A DNA stretch of 64,000 nt from contig NC_082407.1 of assembly GCF_004011695.2 (NCBI RefSeq), positions 372,001 through 436,000 of the forward strand, written 5' to 3'. Positions 22,500 through 35,157 of the stretch are shown in pieces. This DNA comes from Ascochyta rabiei. Lineage: Eukaryota; Ascomycota; Dothideomycetes; Pleosporales; Didymellaceae. The notes beneath the pieces are model-generated. The model was not told the DNA's origin and did not search any database. It worked only from the letters and a program-made list of their open reading frames with translations. Both the position numbers and the translations under genes were made by a program. How positions within the stretch are numbered: the stretch's first letter is position 1; the number at the start of each line of letters is the position of its first letter.

Positions 22500-25400
22500 T
22501 AATGCTATTATAGGTAATAATAACGCCTAGGTAGGCCCTATTAGACGCTATGTTATCCTACTATTGTCCTATCTAGGCAGCTTACAATTTGTTAGCTAGT
22601 GCTATTAGGACTCTATAGCTATTGTCTGTTAATATAGCTACTCTACTCTGTTTATTACTTTTACAGCTAGCCTATACTGGCTAGAGGTTGCCTATAAGCT
22701 CTGCCCTAGAAAGGCAGGCCTAAATTAGCCTAATCTAATCTGCTAGGCCTTCTATCTAAAGGTGTAGAAGCTAGTAGCTAATGTAAAGAGCAACCTGTTT
22801 AGTACCTATCTAGGCTACGTGTACACAATTAAGTACTAGAAACAGGGCCTACTCTATATACACCTGCTGCTGTTCCTAACCCTATATAACTATAAGGCGT
22901 TTACAGATCCTATAATAATTAATAGCACTATCTAGGCTAAGATCCCTTCCTCTATAGATAACCTAGACAGCCTACTTATAGAGGTTATATAGACCTTTAT
23001 ACTTTATAGGCTATATAGAGAGTATAATCTATAGGCCCTATATATAGTGCCTTAGCGCAACAGCACTCTACTACAGTGCTCTAAGAACTTTTCTAAGTGT
23101 TACTGCCTATCTACAGTAGTCTATAAGGACAGGTACCCTAAGTATTAGCGCTAGGATAATAGCTGCACGCTTACTATATAGTGTAAGGGCTGTATTATAT
23201 ACCTTAATAACAGCTAGGTTATCCTATATAACCCTAGTCTGCTCTATAAGTACTAGGCCTATATTAATATAGAGGTTTACAGCACTATCTACGCTATTAA
23301 ATATGTCTATAAGTACATCTATAAGGGCACTAACAGGGTAATACTAAACGTCTTAGAAGTAGATAAGGTTAAGCAGCATCTAAACAGGCAATATATTAGT
23401 CTATCTAAGGCTGTTTAGTAGCTATTTAAGTACCTAGTATATATAGAGCGGCCTACTATAGTACCCCTAGTAGTCTACCTACTAAATAAGCAGATAGTTA
23501 CGTTCTCTGCTAACGCTACTACTGTAGAGTTATTAGCCTGCCTAGAGCAATCTATAACTACACTTATAGTGTTCTTCTAGCATAACGCTAACTATAAGTA
23601 TAGCTATAAGGTCCTATATTAGGACTATCTATTCTAGTTTATTTAGTACCTTCTATTATAGACCTAGTATATATGTTAGTATAGTACTGTAATTAGCTAT
23701 ATATACTTTTACAGCCTACTATAGAGTAAACAGTTCTATCTATAGCTTCTCTTAACTACTATATAGGGTCTACAGTCCTACACAGACCTGTGTACCTTTA
23801 GCAGCATAGAGTATTCTACTTTCTAGGCTACTACAGCTACCTGCGGGTTACTACTACACAATAGAGACTAGGTAGCCTACTTCTAGAACGCTGTTACGTT
23901 TGCTACAGGCTAGGCGTTACAGTACTTCTTTGTTACTACTCTCTTAAATAGGCCTGTTACAGATCTAGCTGCTATCTAGGTAGCCTTCTAGGTAGATTTG
24001 TGTAACGACTTACCTAAGGCTGCTGCTACCCTGCTAGTATCTACAGATCTAGACGCGTACCTTAACTACGGCCTATATCTAATAGAAGGGCTGCTAGTAG
24101 AGTCTAGTAAACGTCTTATAGATTTCTTACTCCCTATATACTAGTTTAACTAGGGAGTACAGCTATAGAATTAGCTTCTTACTACTAAGCTAGCCTATAA
24201 TACAGACAGGCAGAATACTACCTTCTAGAATACTGTTATAGGGCTAAATATAGACCAGCGCGCTGTATTTAATACTGTTACTACTGCTATTAAGGCTAAC
24301 TACAGCACTACCTACTTCTTTATATAGGGCCTAGTAGGTATAGGTAAGACATTTCTCTAGTGCTGTATATATACCTACTATTACTCTATAGGCTAGGTAG
24401 TCCTGTATATTACATTATTAGGTATAGCTACTATTCTACTACCTAGTAGCTATACTACCTACTTCTGTTTCTAGATCCTATTAGATATCTACAACAATTC
24501 TATCTACCCTGTTGCTCTTAGCTTAGAGCTTAGGCGGCTGCTGCAGGCTACTACTCTAGTTATCTAGAATAAGGTGCCTATACAGCACTGTTACTACTTT
24601 AAGGTAGTCTACTATATACTACAGGACGTCTATAGCTTCTCTACCCTGTTTAGTAGCCTCCCTATAATTACTAGCAGTAATTTTACCTAGATTCTACCTA
24701 TTATCTGCTAGGGCTAGTAGCCTGCTATTATTAATACCTACCTATAGTAGTCTACGCTTATATAGCTACATATAACTATACTATACCTATGTTAGAATAT
24801 ATAGGTGCTATCTAGGGCTAATAATACCTTTTTTACAGCCTAGTGCTAGGGACTAGCTACCTGTAAGATAGATGGCCTAATCTCTATTCTAGACTAGATA
24901 ACTGTCGACTACAGCCTATAGGGCTTCCTAGATTACGTCTATCTACTACACCTCCTCTAGTAGGCTGCTGTACACTATTAGGTTCTTAACAGCTATGCTA
25001 TACTAGCTATATAGAATAATATAGTAGCTATAATTAATACTATAATGCTTACTACCTTCCTTAGTAAGCTAGTAGAGCTAGTTGTAGTAGACTCTGCTAA
25101 GGTTAAGGACAATACAATATAGGATCTGCCTTCTGTAGAGCTACTATAGTCCTTTAAGCCCCTATTACTACCCCTGTTACGCCTTCTACTTAAGGTAGGC
25201 GTACTAATAATGCTTCTACAGAACCTGTAACTAAGCTAGAGGCTCTACAACAGTACCTGTTTAGTAGTTACATAGATATCCTCCTACTATATCTAGGCCT
25301 ACATCCTATCTAGTAAGTTTATAGGCTAGCTCTGCCTACTGCTACGTATTAGGCTTACTTTAACCAGTAGAGAGCTCCTGTTTATTGTTAGCTAGGTCTA

Positions 25401-25630
25401 GTTTCTAGTTTACCTCTTCTTTGCAATTACTGTAAACAAAATACAGGGCTAGTTACTCTCTATTATAGGCGTTAATCTACATTACGCTGTGTTTACACAT
25501 AGCTAGCTATACGTAGCTATATCCTATATAACTATACTTACAGGCCTATTAATCCTACTACTAGCACCTAATACAAGTAATAAGCTATCCTATATAGTCC
25601 CTAATATTATATACCTAGAGGTACTCCTAT
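22500..25630 (+). pseudogene. Helitron Rep-helicase protein relic
   Basis: Rep-type region at 22,540-22,760 reads RRYVILLLSYLGSLQF and TLFITFTASLYWLEV, matching the Helitron N-terminal domain (VILPSSxxGSPRxM and FxTFTxNPxWPEI). The PIF1-type helicase starts with a P-loop at 24,328-24,357 (GLVGIGKTFL). A Walker B-like block at 24,553-24,588 (TLVIxNKVPIQH, where family members have LIIWDEAPMxH) shows DE changed to NK and Trp to stop. The C-terminal helicase motif at 25,421-25,447 reads AITVNKIQG, followed by VNLHYAVFTHSxLYVAIS. Breaks are TAA and TAG. The whole would have nicked and unwound DNA for rolling-circle transposition. Confidence 0.85.
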
Positions 25631-25640
25631 AGCTAGCTAC

Positions 25641-25860
25641 AACCTACTAGTATATTAGCCTATTAACGTTAGCTATAACCTACTAGTATATTAGCCTGCT
25701 AACATTACTACTACTAGTATATTAGCCTACTAACATTACTACTACTAGTATATTAGCCTACTAACGTTACTACTACTAGTATATTAGCCTCTAGCAACAA
25801 CCTACTAGTATATTAGCCTATTAATATTACTACTACAACCTACTAGTATATTAGGCTAAC
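25641..25860 (+). repeat. Minisatellite, about 7 units of ~31 bp
   Basis: Units built around CTACTAGTATATTAGCCTAC and a variable TAACRTT tail. Core starts fall at about 25,648, 25,684, 25,715, 25,746, 25,777, 25,806 and 25,844, so spacing is 29-38 bp with three exact 31-bp steps. It lies just after the helicase end. Confidence 0.85.
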
Positions 25861-26199
25861 AGCTATTAATAGTACGTTACTGCCTAGTTATTCTGCTGTT
25901 ATAGGTGCTATTATGCCTATAGGTTAACCTTTACTATAAGCTTATAAACCCCCTATATACTAGTATCTAGTACTAATTAGGCTATATACAGTAACTATAC
26001 AATCTAGATGTAGTATAGCTATAGGCCCTTCAACGTTATTTAATAGCTACCTATTAACTATTTTAGCCTAACGAATAGAATATACTATTTATAGTAAGCT
26101 ATAACACTAAAATATTATAGGTCTTAGTAGCTACTAGCTAGCTGTAATATACTATATAGGCAGCTACCCTCCCCCTATTTTACTACTCTCTAGGTTATT

Positions 26200-27076
26200 A
26201 ATATAGACTCCTCCGCCTCTACTAACAACGTTACTACCCCTACTAACACTACTACTACCAACACTACTACTGCCCTTACCGCCCCTACTAACACTGCTAA
26301 CACTACTACTACTAACACCGCTACTGCTGCTGCTGCTGCTACTGCTACTGCTGCTACTACTACTGCTACCCTTACTGCCGCCCCTGCCCTCCTACTACTC
26401 CCCCCTGCCCCTAGCCTACCTACTACCCCTAGCCTACTTACTGCTGCTGCCCTGCTTACTATGCTGCCTGCCTTATAGGCCTGTACAAGGCTAGCTTCTT
26501 AGCTAGTCTAGCGCTAGCTAGAGTTCTGCGCAGGCTATAAGCCTAGTAAGTTTAACCTTACTAGTAAGTAACCCTCTATAAGTGTCCTGTAGAGCCCTAT
26601 ACTAATAGTAAGTAGTTTAGTAGTAGAACCTTGTATCTACGCTTACGCAGGTTATTAGCTATATTACCCCTACTAAATATAACTTCTACTAGTAAGCAGC
26701 TAGCCTATATACTACCTATATAGTAGTTATAGGCTAGCTACTTAACTTATATACTAACTACTACTATAGTAGTAAGAGCACCTACTACTTCTTCTACTAT
26801 AAGTTTATAGCCTCTACATTCCCTATATAGACCTTATTAACCCTACTACAGCTATACCTGCCCCTATTATCCCTATCCCTACTATTACTACCCCCTCTAG
26901 GTCCTACTACTAGGTTGCTGCCGCTGCCGCTACTACTGCTGCTGCCTCTGCCCCTACCGCTGCCCCTGCTACCTCCTCTAAGAAGCGCCGCCGCACTACC
27001 GCCACCCCTGCTGCCTCCCCTACTGCCGCCGCCTCTAAGAAGAAGAAGAAGAAGGAGAAAAGAAAGAGGAAGAAGA
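26200..27076 (+). pseudogene. Dead Thr/Ala-rich, Lys-tailed protein gene, exon 1
   Basis: One frame runs for about 290 codons. It starts with a Thr/Asn/Ala-rich low-complexity part (TNNVTTPTNTTTTN), has a middle with LEFCAGYKPSKFNLTSK, then an Ala/Thr/Pro-rich part, SSKKRRRTTATPAASPTAAA, and a run of Lys/Arg (KKKKEKRKRKK) that looks like a nuclear localisation signal or DNA-contacting tail. Interruptions are TAG and TAA. The frame is cut at 27,076 by Gypsy copy 1 and continues beyond it. The product is unknown; a transposon-associated or Helitron-captured nuclear protein is possible. Confidence 0.5.
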
Positions 27077-27269
27077 TGTAAGGGCACTGTAGGTAGGCAA
27101 TAGAGCAGAGTAATATAGGATGAAATAATAGGTGATTTTAATAGATAAGATAAATCCTTAATAGATAAGTCTTTAGGTGTATAGATGTTATATACTAGTT
27201 AGTAGGTCTTTAGGCTTAGCCTAGAACCTAACTAAGGTATCCCCTACTATAGGGAGAACACCTATAACA
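27077..27269 (-). repeat. 3' LTR of Gypsy copy 1
   Basis: 193 bp, read on the plus strand as TGTAAGGGCACTGTAGG to AACACCTATAACA. Three AGATAA motifs at 27,143, 27,148 and 27,163. Confidence 0.93.
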
Positions 27270-27288
27270 ATAGCCCCCCCTCTTCTAA
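27270..27288 (-). promoter_or_regulatory. Polypurine tract of Gypsy copy 1
   Basis: On the element's sense strand AGAAGAGGGGGGGCTAT touches the 3' LTR, the place and composition expected for plus-strand DNA priming. Confidence 0.75.
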
Positions 27289-27410
27289 AGGTTTATCCTA
27301 AACCGCTTTAGGGAATCCCTAGGGCTATTATTAAGCTCTAGAAAAACCTCCTGTAGAGGGAAAAACTTAGCAGGAGAAATGTAGTATAACCTAGGGTAAC
27401 TATCCAGCAT

Positions 27411-27662
27411 TAAGTAAGGCTAGGTAGCTGTTAAGAGTAATCCTCTAGATGCTAGCTACGCTGTTGTTACGACGCCTCCTTAGTACTCTGCTAGGGCAGC
27501 ACTGCTGTACTGCTAGACTACTAGGTTTTCCTATATTAAGTAAGGCTAGGTAGCTGTTAAGAGTAATCCTATAGACGCTAGCTACGCTATTGTTATAATA
27601 CTTCCTTGTTTACTAGATTCTTAATGTAGATTAAGTCTGTAAATGTTAGCTCTATAGCTTAA
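27411..27662. repeat. Direct repeat, two ~126-bp units, Gypsy copy 1
   Basis: Units start at TAAGTAAGGCTAGGTAGCTG at 27,411 and 27,537. Each holds CTAGCTACGCT and an ACGCCTCC-like end. The same pair occurs in copy 2 at 35,760 and 35,886. Confidence 0.75.
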
Positions 27663-27687
27663 TAGGTAAGTAGTAGCTTAAACTAGA

Positions 27688-27815
27688 CATTATAAAGGTT
27701 AACACTAAAGCAGTCCTTAGATTAACCTGTAGGGAGTGTGACTGTTAGGCATTATAAAAGGTTAACGCTAAGGTAGCCTTTAGCTTAACCTGTAGGGAGC
27801 GTAACTTGTTAAACG
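27688..27815. repeat. 62-bp tandem repeat, two units, Gypsy copy 1
   Basis: Units contain AAAGGTTAACRCTAARG and TTAACCTGTAGGGAG. Copy 2 has three units at the same place (36,036-36,222). Confidence 0.8.
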
Positions 27816-28460
27816 TTAGACGTGTAGGGGCTATTAGCTCCCTGCGTCTTGCAGGTAGCAACTAGTACTAGGCTAGGGCCTACCCTGCGTGTAGACGTTT
27901 GTTTATACTCTCTACAACCCCCTAGGTAGTTAGGTGCCTTATGCTAGGGGCTAAGGCCGCTTAGAGGCGTAAGTAGTTAGACGTTGTCTGCCTTATAGGC
28001 TGGATTAGTAAGTCCCTAACTAGTAACGTCTGTAAGAGGATTACTAGCAGCTTCTACAGCCCTGTTCCTACGCAAACTAGTCTAGGATTTACTTATTTGC
28101 GGGGGATCTTATCTGTATACTAGTAGTAATAGTAAGCTATTAGCCTTACTATGTATAATGCCTTACCTAGACCCTTACGCAGTATAGTCTAGGCCCTAGT
28201 GTATTTACAACATAAATTTTAGGTAAGATTATTAGACGTCTTCTAATTAGTTAATAGACGCGTGTTTAGATATAGTAAACTTTTATTTATTTACGTAGCG
28301 CATTACGTTAGGTAAGTGAGCAGTTAGAGGTTAGGTTGTTACTAGGTGCCTACTAGGCTGCTAGGGCCTAGGTGTATATAAGGACTATATTTCCCTACCT
28401 ACAGTACTTTATTACACACCTCTATCCTTATCTCTTACCTACTTACTACTATTCTCTAAT

Positions 28461-29430
28461 ATAACTCCTCTGCCCCTATACATCGCCTACTAGGCCCTAC
28501 CTAACTACGTCTATTAGCTGCCTAACAACATACAGCCCTAGCCCTTACTCTTGTAATACTAGTACTGCTGCAGTATTACACACCTAACTACTTACTCTAA
28601 GTATAATCCTAAGGGCACTATTAAGTTGTTTATGTATATCTTCTGTTAACCTAGTAGGTATAGGCTCTGTAAGGACAACTTTAGTGTGTGCGCTAGCTGC
28701 GTAGAGGCAAACGTTAGTAAGTACGTTAAGGTATTTCCTATACTGCTCTAGTGTCTATCTATAACTAATACGTGTAGATTAACTCTATCTTCTACTAAGC
28801 TATTTACATACTTAACTTCCTTATTAATTAAGCTGTACGTAAGACTAACGAGGAGACTATAAGGTAGAGTAACTAGGCAACTAAGGTCTTTGTTAATAAT
28901 GCTGTTTAGTTGTTCTAGCAGACTACCTATAACTATACTCTAGGCTGTTATAACAGCTTTGTTGCCTATAATGCTGTAGTTTATTACTACGTTAACAAGT
29001 CTAGTCTCTCTACGACTAAGTACGCCTAGGCATGCTAGGTTTCTTAGTTATATAACCTCTAGTAGTATATTATAAGTATTATTTTCCTCCTCTCTTTTCT
29101 TAAGGCTAATATAAGTAGGCTGTAGTTAGTACAGTTAGCGCAAAGCTGCCTAACAACGTAGTTATTAATACTGTAATTAAAGAGCACTTCTAGAAGATAG
29201 GTTGTGCGAATAAGGCAGAGAAGCGCTGGTACTACTATAGTACTAACCTGCTATTATCTGCCTAGGCTTCTACTGCTGCCTTCTAGAGGGTATCTGCGTT
29301 GCCTACAAAGCTTACTCTAGGTAGCTGTTAACGCTGTAGCCCCTCCTTTAATATAAGCCTAAGTGCTAGTTATAGCAGTCCTTCTACCTAGTGTAGTAGT
29401 AGTTGTAAAGACTTTCTACTTCTATAGTAA
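28461..29430 (+). pseudogene. Extra spliced gene in Gypsy copy 1, convergent with pol
   Basis: The plus strand of the segment between pol and the 3' LTR carries a gene-like frame. The start ATG reads ATA (28,461). Exon 1 gives LYIAYxALPNYVYxLPNN, a Cys-rich part SRYRLCKDNFSVCASCVEAN, and VSKYVKVFP. Exon 2 gives VFVNNAV, YNSFVAYNAVVYYYVNKSS and LYNLxxYIIS. Exon 3 includes LPNNVVINTVIKEHF and ends near 29,430. Only TAA and TAG break the frame; the first donor GT is AT here. The same gene is in copy 2. The CxxC-type motif suggests zinc binding. No family recognised. Confidence 0.6.
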
Positions 29431-29439
29431 CTTTTAATA

Positions 29440-32400
29440 AACCTTATAATTAGTCTTCTCTTCTAACTTAAATGTGCTATTCTTACCAGTAATGTATTAG
29501 ATAGACGCTGGGCCTCCTTCAGCCACTAGCTGCACTTATTCTAGGAGCGTCCATCCTTACTTCTTAGCTAGGTTAGAAGGATATCCTTTTTAGGAGGTAG
29601 ACTTCTTAGGACGTCCTCTCTTACGCTTTAGTAGCGTTAGTTCCCTAGGCACTGCCTAGTTACCTGCTAATAGATTACCTGCGCAAATGCTTTAGTAATA
29701 ATCCTAAAGGATCTTATTGCAGTAGTTAAGATAGTTAAGTAGTTCCTGGGTTGCCTCTTTATTAGGCTAACCTAGCTACTTAACACTGTACTTCCTTCCT
29801 TAGGCTATAGTGTCTTAGTGTAACAGTATACCTTTAACCTTATACCTGTTACTAGGTAGAATATCTTCTAGTATGCTAATAGGACCTAGCTAAAACCTAC
29901 TGTTTTCTAGAGGTTCCTTCTAGCGCTTAAGTAATAATATATTAAATACTAGGTGCACTCTATCTATTAATAGGGGGAGCTTTAGCCTATACGCTAGCTT
30001 TTCTATCTTCCTAAGTACTATAAATAGTCTAAGGTAGTAAGCATTAAACTTCTTTAAAGGACAGCTTGTTATTAGGTTCTTAGCCTGCAGGAGGACTAAG
30101 TCCCCCTTAGTAAAGTGTTGTTCTAACCTCTTTATATTGTACTACTAGGCGTTACCCTTTTATATATACTCTAAGGCCTCTTTTACTATTCTCTATATGT
30201 TATACTAGTGCTCTAAGCGTCTAGTAACCTGCCTACGCAGCTCTAGCGTAGTTCTGTCTTTGTCCTAGATAGCTAGGGGCTTTTAGAGCTAGTGCTTATT
30301 AGGCATCCTGTTAAATCCCTTAGGGTTAGTGCTAAAGGCAACCTTAATAGGAGATTCTCTATGTGTAGAGTAAGCTTTAGAGTTATAGGCATACTTAGTA
30401 TATAGTAGGAGGTCTACATAGTTATTCTATTAGTAGTTTATGTATATGCGTAAGTACGTCTCTAACTCCTAATTCTAACGCTCTGTTTACCTGTCTGTCT
30501 AGGGATAGAACGCCGTACTAAGCTAGTAGTTAATTATTAGGTAGTAGCAAATATTAGACTAAAATTAGCTAGTAAACACTAAACCTTAATCTAACAGCAG
30601 CGTATCTAGTAGTCCTTGCTTTAAGAAGCTCTGTTCTATTAACAGTTTAGCTAGGTGCTAGGTAGTAATTGTCTTAGTATAGGGTAGGTACTAGACATAC
30701 TTACTAAACTAGTCTATAAGGACTAGTATAGCGTTATACTTATTCCCCTTAGCGTCTATTAACTTTAGTAGGTCTGTTATAAAGTTAAGGGAGTAGTGCT
30801 ACTAGGCTATATTAGGGACTAGAAGTAGTGTAAGTAATCCCTACAGTTTATGTCTCCTAATTTTGTAGAGTTAGTACTTAGGGCACCTTTAGATGTAGTA
30901 ATGTACGTCCTTTATCAGCCCTAGCTAATAGTACTTCTTCTTAAGTACTTTAGTAGTCTTATCTACGCTATAGTAACCTCCTATAGGGTTATTATAGTTC
31001 CTTAATAGGATAGTGTAGCGTAGAGTAATATTATTAGGAATCTAAACTTTCCTACTTCTGCGTAAGGTCCTACTTAGGTTAACCTCCTAGTAGTGTTATG
31101 CCTTCTTTGCTCTGCTATCTGTCCTAGTTGTTAGCGACAGCTTTCTAGGGTATAGTACGTCCTGTTGCTAGACCTACTTAACAAAATCTGCTAAGATTAA
31201 TAGTGTATCTAGGGCAAAAGCAGAATCTCCTTACGTAGCTTTGTTTGCAAGGTTTGTAGGGGCACTAACTCTGCCGTCTAGGCTACAAAGGAGAGCTTTA
31301 GCAACGTTAAAGTCTAGTCCCCTAGCTTTAGTATTAGGCTGATCCTAACCTTAGTTAATACATAGAGGATTAGGGTTTATAGGAGACAAATCTCTATAGC
31401 TAATCTAACGTTAGTAGAATTCCTTAGGGATAACTTTAGGTAGTTACTAGACTACTGCTAGGTCTACTATAGGTACGTTAAGCCTAGAAATTACCTATAC
31501 ATTGTTTTAAGCTCTAGACTTATAAATTATCTAGATTTAAAGCTTTTATTATAAGGTAGGCAGCATAGCATCCTGTAGGGCATACTGTTCTCTAACCTTA
31601 AGACCTTCTACGTAATCTAGACGCCTTAATAGGCTGTCCACTGCGTTTTTAGGTCCTAGCTTATATTTAACTTTAAAGTTAAATCTTGCTAGCTCCTCTG
31701 CCTATTAGGCTTACTTAGGAGAGAGCTTCTTTGTTGTTATAAAGTACCTTTAGTTATTATAATCTAAGAGTACTCTAACTGTCGCTAGTGCATGTTTAAG
31801 ATAGTGTCTCTACTGCCTAAAGGCTTTAATAATTATAGATAGTTCTTTATTATAGGTGTGCTATCTAATAGATAGGCCTGTAAACTTCTAGCTCTAAAAT
31901 GCTACAGGCTTCTAGTGTAGCTCTGTGGACACTTTAGACGTTTAGGGTTGCAATAGGATAGCTACTATAGCAAAGTCTAACGCGTTAGTAAGGACAATAA
32001 TAGGCTTATTTAGGTTAAAGTGCTAAAACACTAGGGCCTCTATAAAATTCTCCCTAATTGTAAGGAACGCTGTATGCGCTTCCTCTAGCTAGTGCTATAG
32101 TTTATACTATTTTATTAGTCTCTTCTAACTCTTCTTTAGTCTTGCCCCCCCCTCTTCTTAACTAGGGACCCCCTAGTTCTCTGCTAGGTGTTAGGCGGCC
32201 GTTTCATAGTTAATAAGCAGCTAGATAATTCCTAAGTAGTTAAATATAAACTACTAATAAAAGTTAGTAAAGCCTAAGAACACTTAAATATCCTTATAAC
32301 TAGATAGTTTAGGCTATTTAGTAATAGTACAGACCCTCTTAGAATCTATTACCACCCTATCTAGGGTAATAACAAATCCTAGAAACTCTACTAACTTGCT

Positions 32401-35150
32401 AGAGAAGACGCACTTGCTTGCCTTCGCGAACATTCCCTATTTAACTAGGCGATTAAGAACCTCTTTAACGTGCTTGTTGTAGTCTTTTTTGTTCTAGGAA
32501 TAGATAAGGATGTTGTCTAGGTAAACTACGCAGTTCCTATCTAGTAGGCCTTCTAGGGCTCTATAGATATAGGATTAGAACATAGCTAGTGCGTTAGCTA
32601 AGCTAAACCGCATTACTAGGTATTTAAAATAACTGTATTGCGTCTTAAACGCAGTCTTCTACTTATTACCCTCCTTAATCTAGAGCCTATAGTAGGCGTT
32701 ACGTAGATCTAGCTTAGTAAAGACCTTTACTTTTAACAGACAATCTATTATCTTACTTACTAGCAGAATAGAATACTAATTCTTAATAGTTATCTTATTT
32801 AATCCCTAATAATTAATATATAATCTTATAGTGCTATTAGGTTTAGGAACAAATAGAATAGGTGCTTCTGCTAGTAACTTACTTAGGCAGATCTAGCCCT
32901 TCTCTTATGCTGCCTTAAGGTATTCCTAGAGTATATCTAGTTCTTAGCGAGACAGGTTATAGATTAGGAGGTTAGAAACCTTAGTACCTGCCTTAATCTC
33001 TATAGAGTAATTATACTCCTAGTAGGGTGCTAATACACTTGTCTAGCGTTTACTAAACGTAAACTACTTATAATAGAGGTACTTAGGCACGTATTTAAGC
33101 TCTTCTATATCTAGAGCATCTGCCTCTAGTATAGGGCCACTATTAATTCCTACTACTATAATCCTTAACTACTTAGTAAGGGTTACGTCTAGCGTCTATC
33201 TATTGTCTGTCTAGTAGACGTCTGTTAGACCCCCTATACCTAGACTTTTAGACTATAGTAGGTATAGATACTTACCTAGGTTTAGGTTACTAAACAATTG
33301 TTTAGTAGTTACTAGCTAGACTCTCTTAATGTTGTCTGTAAACTACTTGTAGGTTTCTGCAGAGAAGTAGATACACAGGTCTGCCTTAGCTAGCTATAGA
33401 TAACCTAATACTAGGTTATATCTAACAAATAATATAGACTAGAATTTAGTTAGACTAACTATCTTAGGCGTTCCCTTACTGTTGTAGCAGACTATTGTTT
33501 ACTAGTACTGCTCTGTTAACAACAGCTTTATATCGTCTAGAACCACCACGTTTAGTTACTAGTTAGTTCCCTCTATGTTAAGCCCTAGGTCTTTAGCTAC
33601 CTGTTTAGTAATAAGGTTTAGCTCTAAACCTAAGTTGTACAAGGCCTAGAGAGTCCTAGGGTTACCCTTAGAGTTAATTAGCTAGATAGTAACTGCTATA
33701 CAGGTTTGTTTCCCTTTAGTCTCTAGCCCTAGTTATAGGTAGGAAAGGTTAGCAACTAGAGCTTCCTATTTCCCTAGTTGCTACTAGGTTGTTAATTACT
33801 GCCTCTGCAGCCTCTCTAATAGCTCTGTTGCTAATAGCCCTAAGGGTTTTGCCCCTAATTTAGCTAATAATAACTACCCCTATTAGATTATTAGTGGTAA
33901 TTGCCCCTATAGGACCCCTTGCCTCCTGCTAAATTAGCGTTATTAGTTGCTGGCTAGGAGTCTCCTAGCTGCTTTCTAGCGTTGCTCCTAGAGGGGGTTA
34001 AGGCCTAGCTGTAGTGCCTTTTAAATCCTTCCCTATTAGAAGAAGAGTAAGGTCTTTTATTTTAACTGCTGCCTTTAGCCTAGAGGCTTAAGTTTAAGGG
34101 GACTGTTGCAGTCTCTGCGTTACAGAGGGCCTATTTAAACTCTATCTACTTAGTAATATGCTCTAGGCTGCTATTACGCTAGATCTTATATTAGAGTTTA
34201 TAGGGAGTAAGGCTCTATATAAATACTATCTTAAACTTATAGTTATCTGTGCTGTTATTAAACTTAGTAAAGTTACAGGGCAGTAGAGACTCCTGCTTGT
34301 TTAACTTTATTAGGAAGGTGTTAATAGAATTATTAGCCTTCTACTTATAGTTAAAGTACTTATTATAGTTCTTATACTAAGTAAAGACTAGGTCTTATAT
34401 AAGCTACTCCTCCCCTACGCAGAAGTTAGCCTAGGTTTAGATTAATCCCTTATTAATACGTTGTTAGATTAATTTATAATAGACACTATAGTAGATAGTG
34501 CCTATAATCTAATAGGTGTAGGTTATAGAGTCTTTAACTACTTAAGTGTACTAGAACGCTGTGTCTATATCCTTAATCTACTAGTCTACCTACTAGGTTA
34601 ATAGAGGCTTATTATCTATCCTAAGTTTTAGCTTAGGTTAGACGTTATTAAGAACTTATATTATCTTGCTAGCCTTATTAAACGCTAGGCAGTAGCTACC
34701 TAGCGTAGGTCTAACATGCGTCTGCTGCAGAGTCTCTACTACCTAGTTAAATTACTACTACTAGATTTTAATTTCTTGTTTAGAGGCGCTAGACAATTCT
34801 GCCTTATTAAGTGCCTTTAGTAATAACAGAATAGAAGCCTATAGTAACTCTATTTATATAACGCATAGCGTTAGAATGTCTAGTATTATAATACTTACTA
34901 CTATAGTAGCTAACCTACCCCTAATATAAGGGCTAAGCAGTAGCTCTATAGGTGCTAGTAATACCTTAGGTACGTTGTTACGGTGTTGCGTATCTAGCTC
35001 CTAACTAAGGTTATTATAAGGGGGCAACTCCTCTACGTTGCTAGTAGTTAAGCAGAGGTTGCGTTGTCCTCTAGCTATTACTAATAGCTAAGTTTTTTCC
35101 TATCTCTCTGCTGCTAATTAGCTGCCTGTTCTAAGAGGAAGTATAAAGGA
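29440..35150 (-). pseudogene. Gypsy gag-pol relic, copy 1
   Basis: Reading right to left: gag about 35,150-33,800; protease region about 33,700-33,200; RT about 33,050-32,300 with IRLYINYxGLNKITIKN and VFTKLDLRNAYYRL, then TRYGYFEYLVMPF-like; RNase H near 31,780-31,640 (LLDYNNxRYFITTKKLSP); integrase near 31,300-30,000 (LNFITDLLKLIDAKGNKYNA, IDxFSKYVQYLPYT; the catalytic Asp of MDFI reads Asn); and a C-terminal tail with AT-hook-like KRKRGRPKK at 29,601-29,630. Stops are TAA and TAG only. Confidence 0.85.
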
Positions 35151-35157
35151 TTTAAAT

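Larger units (their letters stand above)
20675..25640 (+). mobile_element. Helitron, RIP-decayed
   Basis: A rolling-circle transposon identified by its Rep and PIF1-like helicase domains in one plus-strand frame. A candidate 5' end is the TC at 20,675 (A|TCTCCCTAACAAAGCCCC), preceded by A as Helitron target sites require and sitting at the composition change. The 3' CTRR end with hairpin was not found. The element could extend past 25,640 to include the minisatellite and the Thr/Lys-rich gene, whose right part lies beyond the Gypsy insertions. Confidence 0.7.

Noticed and set aside
26797..27103. Two overlapping low-complexity ORFs (Gly/Ser/Arg-rich minus, Leu/Pro-rich plus)
   Set aside because: Shadows of the triplet-rich Ala/Thr/Lys coding frame. 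That frame links to exon 2 across the insertions; these do not.
27411..27815. CRISPR-like array
   Set aside because: The spaced repeats are two or three long direct repeats inside an LTR retrotransposon of a eukaryote, with no short repeat-spacer pattern.
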